64,000 nt of DNA from assembly GCA_017629985.1 (NCBI GenBank), contig JAGBWD010000034.1:62001-126000 (forward strand), in the 5' to 3' direction. A model generated the notes under the pieces. That model did not search any database. It saw nothing but the letters and a program-made list of their open reading frames with translations, and had not been told where the DNA came from. Position numbers and translations under genes: made by a program. Below, one piece after another: positions 1-8,453 of this stretch. This DNA comes from Alistipes sp. (GTDB taxonomy: Bacteria; Bacteroidota; Bacteroidia; Bacteroidales; Rikenellaceae). The first letter of the stretch is position 1. Every line of letters begins with the position of its first letter.

Positions 1-1
1 C

Positions 2-685
2 GGAGGGCAGTCCCCACAACCTGGTGAGGTGTCACTAGCAAATAATGGTGTTCTTTTCCTTGACGAAATGCCAGAGTTTGGACGTAACGTATTGGAGGTT
101 TTGCGCCAGCCATTGGAGGATAGACACATCACCATCTCGCGTGCAAAATATAGTGTAGACTACCCCGCTAACTTCACACTCATAGCATCTATGAATCCGT
201 GTCCATGTGGTTATTACAACCACCCTACCAAGGAGTGTAGTTGCTCTGCGGCGGCTGTACACCGCTACATGTCACACATCTCTGGGCCACTCATGGATCG
301 TATAGATATACATATCGAGGTGGTTCCGGTGTCGATTTCGGAGATGACAACTGCGGAGCGTGCAGAGTCGAGTGCCGAGATTCGCAAACGTGTGATTGCT
401 GCTCGCGAGATTCAGCTTCGCAGGTTTGAGGGGTTAGATATACACTGTAACGCGATGATGAATAGCGCTATGTTGCGGCGTTTTGCGCCACTCGAGAAGG
501 GTGTAGCAACACTCCTTGAGAGCGCCATGTCGCGCCTCAACCTATCTACTCGTGCCTACGACAGAATTATAAAGGTGGCACGCACCATTGCCGACTTGGA
601 GGGCAAGGAGCATATAGAGCCACAACATATCACCGAGGCTATAGGCTTCCGCTCCCTAGATAGAGAGACTTGGGGCATTAGATAA
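2..685 (+). CDS. comM: ComM/YifB family Mg-chelatase-like AAA+ ATPase (3' part)
   Basis: This is the C-terminal part of a ComM (YifB) protein; the reading frame is open to the left edge, so the gene starts before the window. The frame begins with a Gly-Gly-Gln-Ser-Pro-Gln-Pro-Gly-Glu stretch, then the Walker B segment ending FLDE and the NPCPCGY motif, which are hallmarks of the Mg-chelatase-like AAA+ module. The Mg_chelatase C-terminal helical domain follows (RAYDRIIKVARTIADLEG). ComM is a hexameric branch-migration helicase in naturally transformable bacteria; in this phylum its role is less clear. It is followed after about 35 nt by sppA on the same strand. The GTG inside the frame at 29 is not a start, because conserved family residues precede it. 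Identification is confident; the function in this organism is inferred. Confidence 0.93.
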   Translation, partial: GGQSPQPGEVSLANNGVLFLDEMPEFGRNVLEVLRQPLEDRHITISRAKYSVDYPANFTLIASMNPCPCGYYNHPTKECSCSAAAVHRYMSHISGPLMDRIDIHIEVVPVSISEMTTAERAESSAEIRKRVIAAREIQLRRFEGLDIHCNAMMNSAMLRRFAPLEKGVATLLESAMSRLNLSTRAYDRIIKVARTIADLEGKEHIEPQHITEAIGFRSLDRETWGIR

Positions 686-720
686 TATATATAAACTAAT
701 AATTATAAAATTTTTGCATT

Positions 721-2565
721 ATGAATTTCTGGAAAATGTTTGGAGCCTCATTATTGGCCTGGGTTGCTGGTTTTGTGGGACTATTTTTCTTTTTTATTGG
801 CACTTTTATTAGTTCCTTAATCTCGTTGAATAGTGAGGTAGAGGTAGTTGAGAGTGATTCTATTCTATATATCAACTTGGATGAAGCTATAGTAGACTCT
901 CCTGTATCCTCTCCACTTGGTGCTTTTAACCCTCTTGGCTCTCTCGATTTCTCAATGTCGGGAGCAGAATCGCTAACACTTCTAAACATACTCTCGGCAA
1001 TAGAGCAGGCTGCAACCGATGATAATATCAAGGGTATATACCTCTATACCGATGGTAATGGTAGCATCTCTACATCCAACATCGAGGAGCTTCGTAGCGC
1101 ACTCTTAAGATTTAAGCAGTCGGGTAAGTTTATAGTATCTTATGACTACAGCTACTCACAGCAGAACTACTACCTAGCCTCTGTAGCCGATAATATTGTT
1201 GTAAACCCTGAAGGAAGTATAGATTGGTATGGTACAAGTATGACATCTATATTCTATAAAGGATTGCTCGATAAGCTAAATATCACTGTAGATGTATTCC
1301 GTCCTACGGCATGTAAGTTTAAGAGTGCTGTGGAGCCATTTATACTTTACAAGATGTCTGATGCTAACCGTCAGCAGAATCAGGTGATTATAGACTCTAT
1401 CTGGAATAGCCTCTGTGAGGATGTCGCGGCATGTCGTGGCATAAGCGTTGAAAATCTCAAGGGTATAGCATCTACACTTGCTGCTACATTCCCCGATGAG
1501 GCCTTGAAGCTCGGCATGGTAGATGCTGTTGAGCATGAGGATTATATGTATGAGCTATTCGACAGCTATGGTGTGCAGCGCAACGACAATGGTTTGTTCA
1601 ACACCATCTCCTTGAGTAAATATATCTCTTCGCTCAACATTCCTCACCTAAAGACCTCTGTCGGTAACTCAAGCATCTTGGAGTATGAGGAGGCAGCTAT
1701 CGTAGCTATCATCTATGCTGATGGAGAAATTGTTGATGGCAACGAGTATCAGGATGGTTCGGTATATGGCTCACGCCTAGCTCGCGAGTTAAGGGATGCA
1801 CGCCTCAACGATGCTATCAAGTCTGTTGTTGTACGTGTAAACTCACCTGGTGGCTCGGCCATAGCTTCGGAGCTTGCATGGCGCGAGATGACACTTCTTC
1901 AGCAGGTTAAGCCTGTGGTAATATCTATGGGCGACATGGCAGCTAGTGGTGGTTACTACATCTCTGCTCCTGCAGATTACATCTTTAGCGATAAGACTAC
2001 CATCACAGGTTCTATTGGTGTATTTGGCATGATGTATAACATCAAGAGTTTGCTTAACAATCGTCTTGGCGTAAATGTAGATAACGTCTACACATCCTCT
2101 TCAGCTATAGGTCCTAACCTCTATATGCCTATGTCAGCGGAGTGGCGCAAAAATATGTTAAAGAGTGTAGACCGCGTATATACCACCTTTACAAGCCATG
2201 TTGCTGAGGGTCGTAATCTTCCTATCGAGGAGGTTTTGAAGATTGCCGAGGGTAGAATATGGAGTGGTGTAACCGCCAAGGAGATAGGTCTTGTGGATGC
2301 TATCGGTGGCATCAACGAGGCTGTAGGTAAGGCTATTGAGTTGGCAGACATATCAGATAACTATAAGCTTTGCGAGTATGTAGCTCCTTTGACACCTTTC
2401 GAGGAGTTTATAAACTCTATAAGTGGTACTTATGCCAAGAGCTTGGGTCTCGACTATAATATCTATGGTGAGGAGATACGCTCTATCGTAGAGGAGATAC
2501 CTTTCATCTTCACACACTCTGGTATTCAGACTCGTCTTGCTGGCGATATAAAAATTGAGTTTTAA
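721..2565 (+). CDS. sppA: Signal peptide peptidase SppA, 67 kDa (protease IV) type
   Basis: SppA is an inner-membrane serine protease of clan S49 that degrades cleaved signal peptides. The 614-residue length fits the long, two-domain type. An N-terminal hydrophobic anchor lies at about residues 7-32. The first S49 domain carries the general-base lysine in the FKSAVEPF motif (Lys201). The second carries the nucleophile in the GDMAASGGYY motif (Ser409). The split dyad, with Lys in the first repeat and Ser in the second, is the arrangement known for E. coli SppA. The ATG at 721 lies about 35 nt after comM, and mrp starts 11 nt after the stop, so sppA and mrp are probably cotranscribed. No clean TAnnTTTG element was found in the short upstream gap. 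Confidence 0.95.
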   Translation: MNFWKMFGASLLAWVAGFVGLFFFFIGTFISSLISLNSEVEVVESDSILYINLDEAIVDSPVSSPLGAFNPLGSLDFSMSGAESLTLLNILSAIEQAATDDNIKGIYLYTDGNGSISTSNIEELRSALLRFKQSGKFIVSYDYSYSQQNYYLASVADNIVVNPEGSIDWYGTSMTSIFYKGLLDKLNITVDVFRPTACKFKSAVEPFILYKMSDANRQQNQVIIDSIWNSLCEDVAACRGISVENLKGIASTLAATFPDEALKLGMVDAVEHEDYMYELFDSYGVQRNDNGLFNTISLSKYISSLNIPHLKTSVGNSSILEYEEAAIVAIIYADGEIVDGNEYQDGSVYGSRLARELRDARLNDAIKSVVVRVNSPGGSAIASELAWREMTLLQQVKPVVISMGDMAASGGYYISAPADYIFSDKTTITGSIGVFGMMYNIKSLLNNRLGVNVDNVYTSSSAIGPNLYMPMSAEWRKNMLKSVDRVYTTFTSHVAEGRNLPIEEVLKIAEGRIWSGVTAKEIGLVDAIGGINEAVGKAIELADISDNYKLCEYVAPLTPFEEFINSISGTYAKSLGLDYNIYGEEIRSIVEEIPFIFTHSGIQTRLAGDIKIEF

Positions 2566-2576
2566 TAATAGGTATA

Positions 2577-3632
2577 ATGAACGAACAACTAGAGGCGTTA
2601 CTACGCCAAATTATTCATCCGGAGACCGAACAGAATATTGTAGATAGTGGTTTCCTAGATCGTGCTGACATGGGTGAGGATGGCTCCATAGCTATCACAC
2701 TCCGCTTTCAGAAGGCTCGCGACCCCTTTGCGCAGAAGATAAAGCGCCAGGTGGAGGAGCTTATGGCAGCATCATTTCCCGAGAATAAAGTTATGGTTAT
2801 CATTCGTGAGGCAGCTCCAAAACCACGCCGCCAGGAGAATGTTACCACAACAACAGATATTTGTCGTGTTATAGCTGTAGCATCGGGCAAAGGTGGTGTA
2901 GGTAAGTCTACGGTTACTGCTAACCTCGCTGTGGCACTACGTCAGCGTGGCTATAATGTAGGTATCCTCGATGCTGATATTTATGGTCCTTCGCAGACCA
3001 AGATGTTTGGTTGTGAATCGTATGTTCCCGATGCGGAGCGCGATGATATGGGTCATGATTATATCATCCCTTCGCAGTCACTAGGTATTAAAATTATGTC
3101 TATAGGCTTCTTCATTAAGCCTACGGATGCCCTTATGTGGCGTGGAGGTATGGCTGTAAACGCTCTCCACCAGCTTATTCACCAGACACGCTGGGGTAAG
3201 CTCGACTATCTCTTGGTAGACCTTCCTCCAGGCACGGGAGATATACACCTCTCAATCATCAATGAGTTAAAGATATCGGGAGCTGTTATTGTCTCTACGC
3301 CCCAGGCTGTTGCTGTTGCCGATGTGGTACGTGGTGTTGAGATGTTCCGCTACCCACAGGTCAATATCCCTGTGTTAGGTGTTGTGGAGAATATGGCATG
3401 GTTTACCCCCGAGGAGCTTCCTAATAATCGTTACTACCTCTTTGGTAAGGGTGGCGCAGCACGTTATGCCGAGGAGGCAGGCATTGAGCTTTTAGGTCAA
3501 GTACCTATCATTCAATCTATTATGGAGGGTAGTGATGAGGGACGTCCAGCAGGAGGTTTTGACCCACGTGTTGAGGCATACTACGCCGAGATAGCAGCCA
3601 AGGTTGTTGAAAAGCTCCCTGCGGAGTGTTAA
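2577..3632 (+). CDS. mrp: Mrp/ApbC/NBP35 family Fe-S cluster carrier ATPase
   Basis: Mrp proteins are dimeric P-loop ATPases that carry and transfer [4Fe-4S] clusters to apo-proteins in the cytosol. Residues 1-90 resemble the DUF59/MIP18-type N-terminal domain. The deviant Walker A motif GKGGVGKST lies near residue 105, with the DLPPGTGD switch motif further on. Notably, the usual CxxC cluster ligand pair after the VVENM motif is absent: the segment reads WFTPEELPNNRYYLFGKGG. I recall other Bacteroidota Mrp proteins also lacking it, so cluster ligation must differ or the family role has shifted. The gene lies 11 nt after sppA and is followed by a strong hairpin terminator. Family assignment is firm; cluster transfer is inferred. 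Confidence 0.93.
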   Translation: MNEQLEALLRQIIHPETEQNIVDSGFLDRADMGEDGSIAITLRFQKARDPFAQKIKRQVEELMAASFPENKVMVIIREAAPKPRRQENVTTTTDICRVIAVASGKGGVGKSTVTANLAVALRQRGYNVGILDADIYGPSQTKMFGCESYVPDAERDDMGHDYIIPSQSLGIKIMSIGFFIKPTDALMWRGGMAVNALHQLIHQTRWGKLDYLLVDLPPGTGDIHLSIINELKISGAVIVSTPQAVAVADVVRGVEMFRYPQVNIPVLGVVENMAWFTPEELPNNRYYLFGKGGAARYAEEAGIELLGQVPIIQSIMEGSDEGRPAGGFDPRVEAYYAEIAAKVVEKLPAEC

Positions 3633-3685
3633 AAACGATGTTGAAAATTATTAAGCAAATTTTGAAAAATAAATTTGCAATTTCA

Positions 3686-3719
3686 AAACGGCCGTTGCAT
3701 ATACGGCCGTTTCTTTTTT
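3686..3719 (+). terminator. Intrinsic terminator after mrp
   Basis: A perfect 10-bp stem (AAACGGCCGT with ACGGCCGTTT) encloses a 7-nt loop and is followed by a run of T. It lies about 55 nt after the mrp stop and ends the comM-sppA-mrp direction of transcription. Confidence 0.9.
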
Positions 3720-4147
3720 GCAAATAAAAAGACTATATTTTATTTCAACAAAGATTTTCTACTTCTCCGATGCTTATCAATATATAATGTTAAAAATTAG
3801 TAACTGTTTATTTGTTGATAACGATTCTCAACATTTGTTAATATAATTTCTATATTTTTAGTTATTAGATACTTACATAATTTTTTCATAAAAAATATAA
3901 ATAAAAAAATGTTTATAAATATCGATATCGGAAGTTACTAACATTATTAACAGCTATTATTATTTCTATTTTATTTTAATATTTATATATAAGTATAAAA
4001 AAATAAAAAATTAATGTTGATAAACTTGCACCTGTGGGGGTGAATTTCAAATTTATAGGAGAGGCTTCGAGAGAGTAACTAAAGAGTTATTCCTCAATCC
4101 ACCTATACTCTTTTACAATGGTGTGATATATAAAAAACTCTTCAAGT
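3720..4147. other. AT-rich non-coding gap with DnaA-box-like 9-mers
   Basis: No gene is visible in this stretch. Positions 3720-4030 are extremely A+T rich with many T and A runs. Three 9-mers resemble weak DnaA boxes (one mismatch or so to TTATNCACA): TTATCAATA at 3774-3782 on +, and TTATCAACA on - at 3813-3821 and 4015-4023. A less AT-rich part at 4024-4140 can form small stems and leads into the nrnA promoter. It could be an origin-like or nucleoid-protein-binding region, or simply relaxed intergenic DNA; the sequence alone does not decide. Confidence 0.4.
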
Positions 4148-4178
4148 GTTGAGATATCAATACTTTTTTGTATATTTG
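4148..4178 (+). promoter_or_regulatory. Bacteroidota-type promoter for nrnA-msbA
   Basis: GTTG at 4148-4151, a 19-nt spacer, then TATATTTG at 4171-4178 match the -33/-7 consensus TTTG...TAnnTTTG. The predicted transcript start near 4185 leaves about 20 nt before the ATG at 4207. The upstream in-frame TTG at 4168 sits inside the -7 element and so cannot be the start. Confidence 0.75.
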
Positions 4179-4206
4179 CGATGTTTATGGCATAACACTC
4201 TTTATT

Positions 4207-5232
4207 ATGCAGCTAGAGAAAAATAAGATAGAGGAGCTTCGTAATCTCCTTGCCACCCCACAAAAGATAGTGATACTATCTCATACCAACCCTGATGGTG
4301 ATGCTATAGGCTCATCATTGGCCTGGGCAGAGATTCTAAAGAGTGAGGGTCATGATGTTGCTTGTATAGTTCCAAATAAATATCCATACTACCTTGAGTT
4401 TATGCCTAACTGTGAGAGTATGGTGATATATAAGAGTGATGAGGCAGCTGCCGCCAAGGCTGTAAAGGCTGCAGATATCATCTTCTGTCTCGATTTTCAC
4501 ACCATGTCGCGTCTTGATGGCTTGAGTGATTTGATAGATGAGAATCAACATGCAAAGAGGGTGTTGATAGATCACCACCTAGATCCTATGGAGGATTTCG
4601 ACCTCATGCTCTCCTACCCCAAGGCATCTAGTACCTGCTACCTTGTAGCTCTCATTATTGAGATGCTCTATGGCGTAGAGCGTATCTCTCGTGATATGGC
4701 CGAGAATCTCTTTGTGGGTATGATGACAGATACTGGTAACTTTGCCTTCTCCTCTGTTACCCCCGATGTTTTCCGTGTAGTATCTATTCTCGCAGCCACA
4801 GGAATCTCTATACCCGATATACATATCAACGTCTATAACTCCTTTACCGAGGGTCGCGCACGTCTATTTGGATATGTCATAAATCGTAAGATGAAGATAT
4901 TTCACAATGGCACCGTGGCACACATGTCCCTCACGGCTGATGAGTTGAGGCGTTTTTGGTTCCAGCAGGGTGACTCCGAGGGTTTTGTGAACTACCCTTT
5001 GACCATCAAGAAGATGAAGATGTCTGCTATCTTTACCGAGCATAGCGACTTTATACGTGTTTCGCTACGTTCACGCGGAGATATCGATGTAAATATCTTT
5101 GCACAGCGATACTTCCATGGTGGAGGACATAAGAACGCAGCTGGAGGAAAGTCCTTTATGTCTATGGATGAGACTATAAAGTTCTACGAGCAGTGTGTTA
5201 AGGATTATGCTGCTGAAGGACTTTTAAAATAG
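4207..5232 (+). CDS. nrnA: DHH/DHHA1 phosphoesterase, NrnA-like (nanoRNase/pAp phosphatase)
   Basis: The product (341 residues from the ATG at 4207) belongs to the NrnA branch of the DHH family. These enzymes degrade short oligoribonucleotides from the 5' end and dephosphorylate 3'-phosphoadenosine 5'-phosphate in the cytosol. The SHTNPDGDAIGSS motif lies near the N-terminus, the DHH triad appears in LIDHHLDP, and the GGGHKNAAGG motif of the DHHA1 substrate-binding domain is near the C-terminus. A longer frame opens at TTG 4168, but that codon overlaps the promoter -7 element, so the ATG is chosen. The ABC transporter gene begins 6 nt after the stop, indicating cotranscription. Oligoribonuclease versus pAp phosphatase activity cannot be separated from sequence. 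Confidence 0.92.
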   Translation: MQLEKNKIEELRNLLATPQKIVILSHTNPDGDAIGSSLAWAEILKSEGHDVACIVPNKYPYYLEFMPNCESMVIYKSDEAAAAKAVKAADIIFCLDFHTMSRLDGLSDLIDENQHAKRVLIDHHLDPMEDFDLMLSYPKASSTCYLVALIIEMLYGVERISRDMAENLFVGMMTDTGNFAFSSVTPDVFRVVSILAATGISIPDIHINVYNSFTEGRARLFGYVINRKMKIFHNGTVAHMSLTADELRRFWFQQGDSEGFVNYPLTIKKMKMSAIFTEHSDFIRVSLRSRGDIDVNIFAQRYFHGGGHKNAAGGKSFMSMDETIKFYEQCVKDYAAEGLLK

Positions 5233-5238
5233 AAATGT

Positions 5239-7077
5239 ATGATAAAAACATATTTAAGACTTCTTAATTTTGCAAGACCATTAAGTAAGTACACCATACC
5301 TTACTTTATTTTTGCAGCGTTACATGCGGTGTTTAACACCTTTAACTATGCGATGATTATCCCCATCCTGAACGCTATGTTTAATTCTGATGGTGGTTTT
5401 CACTTCGTTCCACTATATACATTTCCTGTTATAGAGCTAAACCAAGAGGGTTTTAATGCCCTGCTCTCATACTTTTATACCATATTCTTTGGAGAGAGTT
5501 TTAACACCACAAAGTTCTTGGCGTTGCTTGGAGGAGTGACAATATTAATGAATCTCTTGAGTAACCTCTTCCGCTATGCCTCTGCCATGACCGTTGAGAG
5601 CCTTCGTATCAACACCGTGCGCCGCATGCGTGATGAGATGTTTGGTCGTGTGATGGCTATGAACGTAGGTTACTTTAGTGACCAGCGTAAGGGAGATATA
5701 ATGTCACGTATATTGCAGGATGTTCTTGTGGTGCAGTATTGTATCACCAATACCCTTCAGGTAGCCTTCCGTGACCCCTTCCTCATTATAGGTTACCTTG
5801 CTCTTATGGTTGGTATTTCATGGCAGCTATCCCTCTTTGCTGTTATCTTCCTACCTATTGTAGGTCTTCTCATCGGAAGTATTGTGAAGCGCCTTCGTCA
5901 CCCTGCCAAGCGTGTTCAGGAGCGTCTAGCAGACTTTGTATCACTCCTTGATGAGTCTTTGGCAGGAATAAAGATTATCAAGGGCTATAACGCCACAAAG
6001 TTTATCATAGAGAAGGGTAAGGCTCTTACAGAGAATCTGGCACGCAATGTTCTCTCTATGTCACGCCGTCAGCAGCTAGCATCTCCTATGAGTGAGTTTT
6101 TGGGTATCACTGCTGTTGCTGTAATCCTCGTCTTTGGTGGTAATTTGGTAAGTAGTGGTTTTGTTACAGGAGCAGGATTTATAGCCTTCATAGCCGCCTT
6201 CTCACAGATTACACGTCCTCTACGCTCATTTATAGATCAGTTTGCTAATATCAATCAAGGTATCGCAGCTGGAGAGCGTATCTTTACACTTCTAGACTCT
6301 AAATGTGAGTTTGAGGATAAGGAGGATGCTCTAGAGTTTAAAGGTCTTAAGGAGTCTATAGAGTTCCATAATGTAGACTTTAGCTATGATGGTGAAAGAG
6401 AGATATTGAACGATATAACCATCCGTATTGGCAAGGGAGAGACTGTAGCCTTGGTAGGCCCATCAGGTGGTGGAAAGTCTACCTTAAGTGAGCTTATACC
6501 ACGTTTCTACGAGGCCAAAGATGGTGATATACTCTTTGATGGTATCTCCATAAAGGATTTCTCACAGGAGTCACTACGTAGAAAGATGAGCATAGTATCG
6601 CAGGATACAGTGTTGTTTAATGACTCAATAGAGGGAAATATCCTTATGGGTCGCCCTACAGCAACACACGAGGAGGTTGTTGAGGCTTGTAAGGTGGCTA
6701 ATGCCCATGGGTTTATTATGGATAGCCCCGAGGGTTACGGTACAAATATTGGTGATAGAGGAACCAAGCTTTCAGGTGGTCAGCGTCAGCGCTTGAGCAT
6801 CGCACGTGCCGTACTCAAGAACCCAGAAATTCTTATTCTTGATGAGGCTACTTCGGCACTAGATACCGAGAGTGAGAAGCTTGTGCAGGAGGCCCTTACA
6901 AATCTTCTTAAGGGTCGTACATCTATAGTCATAGCTCACCGTCTATCTACCATTTATAATGCTGATAGAATATATGTTATAGACCAGGGTCGTGTTGCCG
7001 AGCAGGGTACTCACCAGGAGCTTTTGGATAAGGGTGGTATCTATGCTCATCTAATTGAAATGCAGAGTTTTAGTTAG
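5239..7077 (+). CDS. ABC transporter, fused permease-ATPase, MsbA-like lipid flippase family
   Basis: A 612-residue half-transporter with an N-terminal six-helix ABC transmembrane domain (about residues 15-330) and a C-terminal ATPase domain. The ATPase shows Walker A GPSGGGKST, signature LSGGQRQR, Walker B ILILDEATSALD and the switch histidine in VIAHRLST. Such exporters work as homodimers in the inner membrane; the MsbA branch flips lipid A core, while close relatives export drugs or peptides. The substrate is not readable from sequence; MsbA is the usual annotation in this phylum. It begins 6 nt after nrnA and ends at a bidirectional terminator shared with fba. Confidence 0.9.
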   Translation: MIKTYLRLLNFARPLSKYTIPYFIFAALHAVFNTFNYAMIIPILNAMFNSDGGFHFVPLYTFPVIELNQEGFNALLSYFYTIFFGESFNTTKFLALLGGVTILMNLLSNLFRYASAMTVESLRINTVRRMRDEMFGRVMAMNVGYFSDQRKGDIMSRILQDVLVVQYCITNTLQVAFRDPFLIIGYLALMVGISWQLSLFAVIFLPIVGLLIGSIVKRLRHPAKRVQERLADFVSLLDESLAGIKIIKGYNATKFIIEKGKALTENLARNVLSMSRRQQLASPMSEFLGITAVAVILVFGGNLVSSGFVTGAGFIAFIAAFSQITRPLRSFIDQFANINQGIAAGERIFTLLDSKCEFEDKEDALEFKGLKESIEFHNVDFSYDGEREILNDITIRIGKGETVALVGPSGGGKSTLSELIPRFYEAKDGDILFDGISIKDFSQESLRRKMSIVSQDTVLFNDSIEGNILMGRPTATHEEVVEACKVANAHGFIMDSPEGYGTNIGDRGTKLSGGQRQRLSIARAVLKNPEILILDEATSALDTESEKLVQEALTNLLKGRTSIVIAHRLSTIYNADRIYVIDQGRVAEQGTHQELLDKGGIYAHLIEMQSFS

Positions 7078-7115
7078 TGGCGTAGTAGGTGATATACTAA
7101 CTATATAGAGCAAAT

Positions 7116-7154
7116 AAAATTGGGGTATCCTTCATTTTAGGACACCCCAATTTT
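7116..7154. terminator. Bidirectional terminator between the ABC transporter and fba
   Basis: AAAATTGGGG at 7116-7125 pairs perfectly with CCCCAATTTT at 7145-7154, with a few further pairs inside. T runs occur on the exit side of both strands, and it lies between convergent genes. Confidence 0.88.
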
Positions 7155-7172
7155 TATGTTTCTAATAGGTTA

Positions 7173-8171
7173 TTAAGCCTTGTTATCAGAACCAAGAACC
7201 TCCTTAATCTTGTGGATGTAGAGCTTCTTCATGTTGTCACGTGCAGGGCCCAAATACTTACGTGGGTCGAACTCTGCAGGCTTATTTGCAAATACCTCGC
7301 GTACTGCAGCAGTCATAGCAAGACGTGAGTCAGAGTCGATGTTAATCTTACATACAGCGCTCTGTGATGCCTTACGCAACTGCTCCTCTGGAATACCTAC
7401 AGCAGCCTTCAAAGCACCGCCATACTTGTTGATAGTATCTACCTCGTCCTGTGGCACTGATGATGAGCCATGGAGTACGATAGGGAATCCTGGAAGCTGC
7501 TCCTCAATAGCTGCCAAAACATCAAATGCAAGTGGTGGAGGTACAAGACGGCCACTCTGTGGGTCGAGAGTACACTGCTCTGGTGTGAACTTAAATGCAC
7601 CGTGTGATGTGCCGATAGAGATTGCCAGTGAGTCGCAACCAGTCTTTGTCACGAAGTCTACAACCTCCTCTGGCTTTGTGTAGTGGCTCTCCTCTGCAGA
7701 TACCTCATCCTCAACACCTGCAAGGACGCCTAGCTCACCCTCAACAGTTACGTCAAACTGATGTGCATACTCCACAACCTTCTTTGTGAGAGCTACGTTC
7801 TCCTCGTAAGGAAGGTGTGAGCCATCAATCATCACTGATGAGAAGCCCATATCGATACAGCTCTTGCATGTCTCAAAGCTATCGCCGTGGTCTAGGTGAA
7901 GAACAATCTGTGGCTTCTCCCAGCCAAGCTCCTTGGCATACTCCACAGCACCCTCTGCCATGTAGCGGAGAAGGGTCTGGTTAGCATACTGACGCGCACC
8001 CTTTGACACCTGAAGGATAACAGGTGACTTTGTCTCTGCAGCAGCCATGATAATAGCCTGCAACTGCTCCATATTGTTGAAGTTAAAAGCAGGAATAGCG
8101 TAACCGCCATCAACGGCCTTCTTGAACATCTCGCGAGTATTTACGAGACCTAAATCCTTGTAATTGATCAT
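7173..8171 (-). CDS. fba: Class II fructose-1,6-bisphosphate aldolase
   Basis: This zinc-dependent aldolase of glycolysis and gluconeogenesis interconverts fructose 1,6-bisphosphate with dihydroxyacetone phosphate and glyceraldehyde 3-phosphate. The 332-residue product from the ATG at 8171 begins MINYKDLGL and has the class II signature HLDHGD (His92, Asp94, His95), Glu144 in VTVEGELG, zinc-ligand candidates His190 (IGTSH) and His234 (VLHGSSSVP), and the phosphate-binding loop after it. A longer frame opens at 8234, but that ATG lies within the promoter -7 element and adds 21 unrelated residues, so the shorter start is preferred. The gene is monocistronic, convergent with the ABC transporter and divergent from metG. 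Confidence 0.95.
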   Translation of the reverse strand: MINYKDLGLVNTREMFKKAVDGGYAIPAFNFNNMEQLQAIIMAAAETKSPVILQVSKGARQYANQTLLRYMAEGAVEYAKELGWEKPQIVLHLDHGDSFETCKSCIDMGFSSVMIDGSHLPYEENVALTKKVVEYAHQFDVTVEGELGVLAGVEDEVSAEESHYTKPEEVVDFVTKTGCDSLAISIGTSHGAFKFTPEQCTLDPQSGRLVPPPLAFDVLAAIEEQLPGFPIVLHGSSSVPQDEVDTINKYGGALKAAVGIPEEQLRKASQSAVCKINIDSDSRLAMTAAVREVFANKPAEFDPRKYLGPARDNMKKLYIHKIKEVLGSDNKA

Positions 8172-8220
8172 ATCACAATATTTTTTAGTTGTTAGAAAAT
8201 TTCTTATACCATTCGGCGAG

Positions 8221-8228
8221 CAAATATA
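8221..8228 (-). promoter_or_regulatory. -7 promoter element for fba
   Basis: The minus strand reads TATATTTG here, matching TAnnTTTG. A clear -33 TTTG was not found at the usual distance. The predicted leader is about 45 nt. Confidence 0.6.
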
Positions 8229-8330
8229 TTGCAAAGATATAATAAAATTTTTGAATAAATTTATTGTTTACCCCGAAAAAAGAGCAATAAACCACCATAT
8301 AAATTTAAATAAATAGTTTTCATGTAATGT

Positions 8331-8362
8331 TTTGTCCCTTTCACTTTTTTTTATTACCTTTG
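8331..8362 (+). promoter_or_regulatory. Bacteroidota-type promoter for metG
   Basis: TTTG at 8331-8334, a 20-nt spacer and TACCTTTG at 8355-8362 match the consensus exactly, making this one of the cleanest promoters in the window. The leader to the GTG start is about 85 nt; no riboswitch fold was recognised in it. Confidence 0.8.
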
Positions 8363-8453
8363 TTTCGTATTATGTGCATGGAGGATATACGAGAAGTGTT
8401 ATCTTCGATGTGTCAATAGTTTAGAGTAAATTTACATTAAAAATATAGAAACT

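Noticed and set aside
3771..3797. dif-like XerCD site (TAATGTTAAAA with a partly matching left half)
   Set aside because: The left half matches poorly and the central spacing is 5 bp instead of 6; in such AT-rich DNA this is expected by chance.
7231..7683. 150-codon open frame opposite fba
   Set aside because: It lies entirely antisense to a well-conserved enzyme and resembles no protein; it is a shadow of its codon use.
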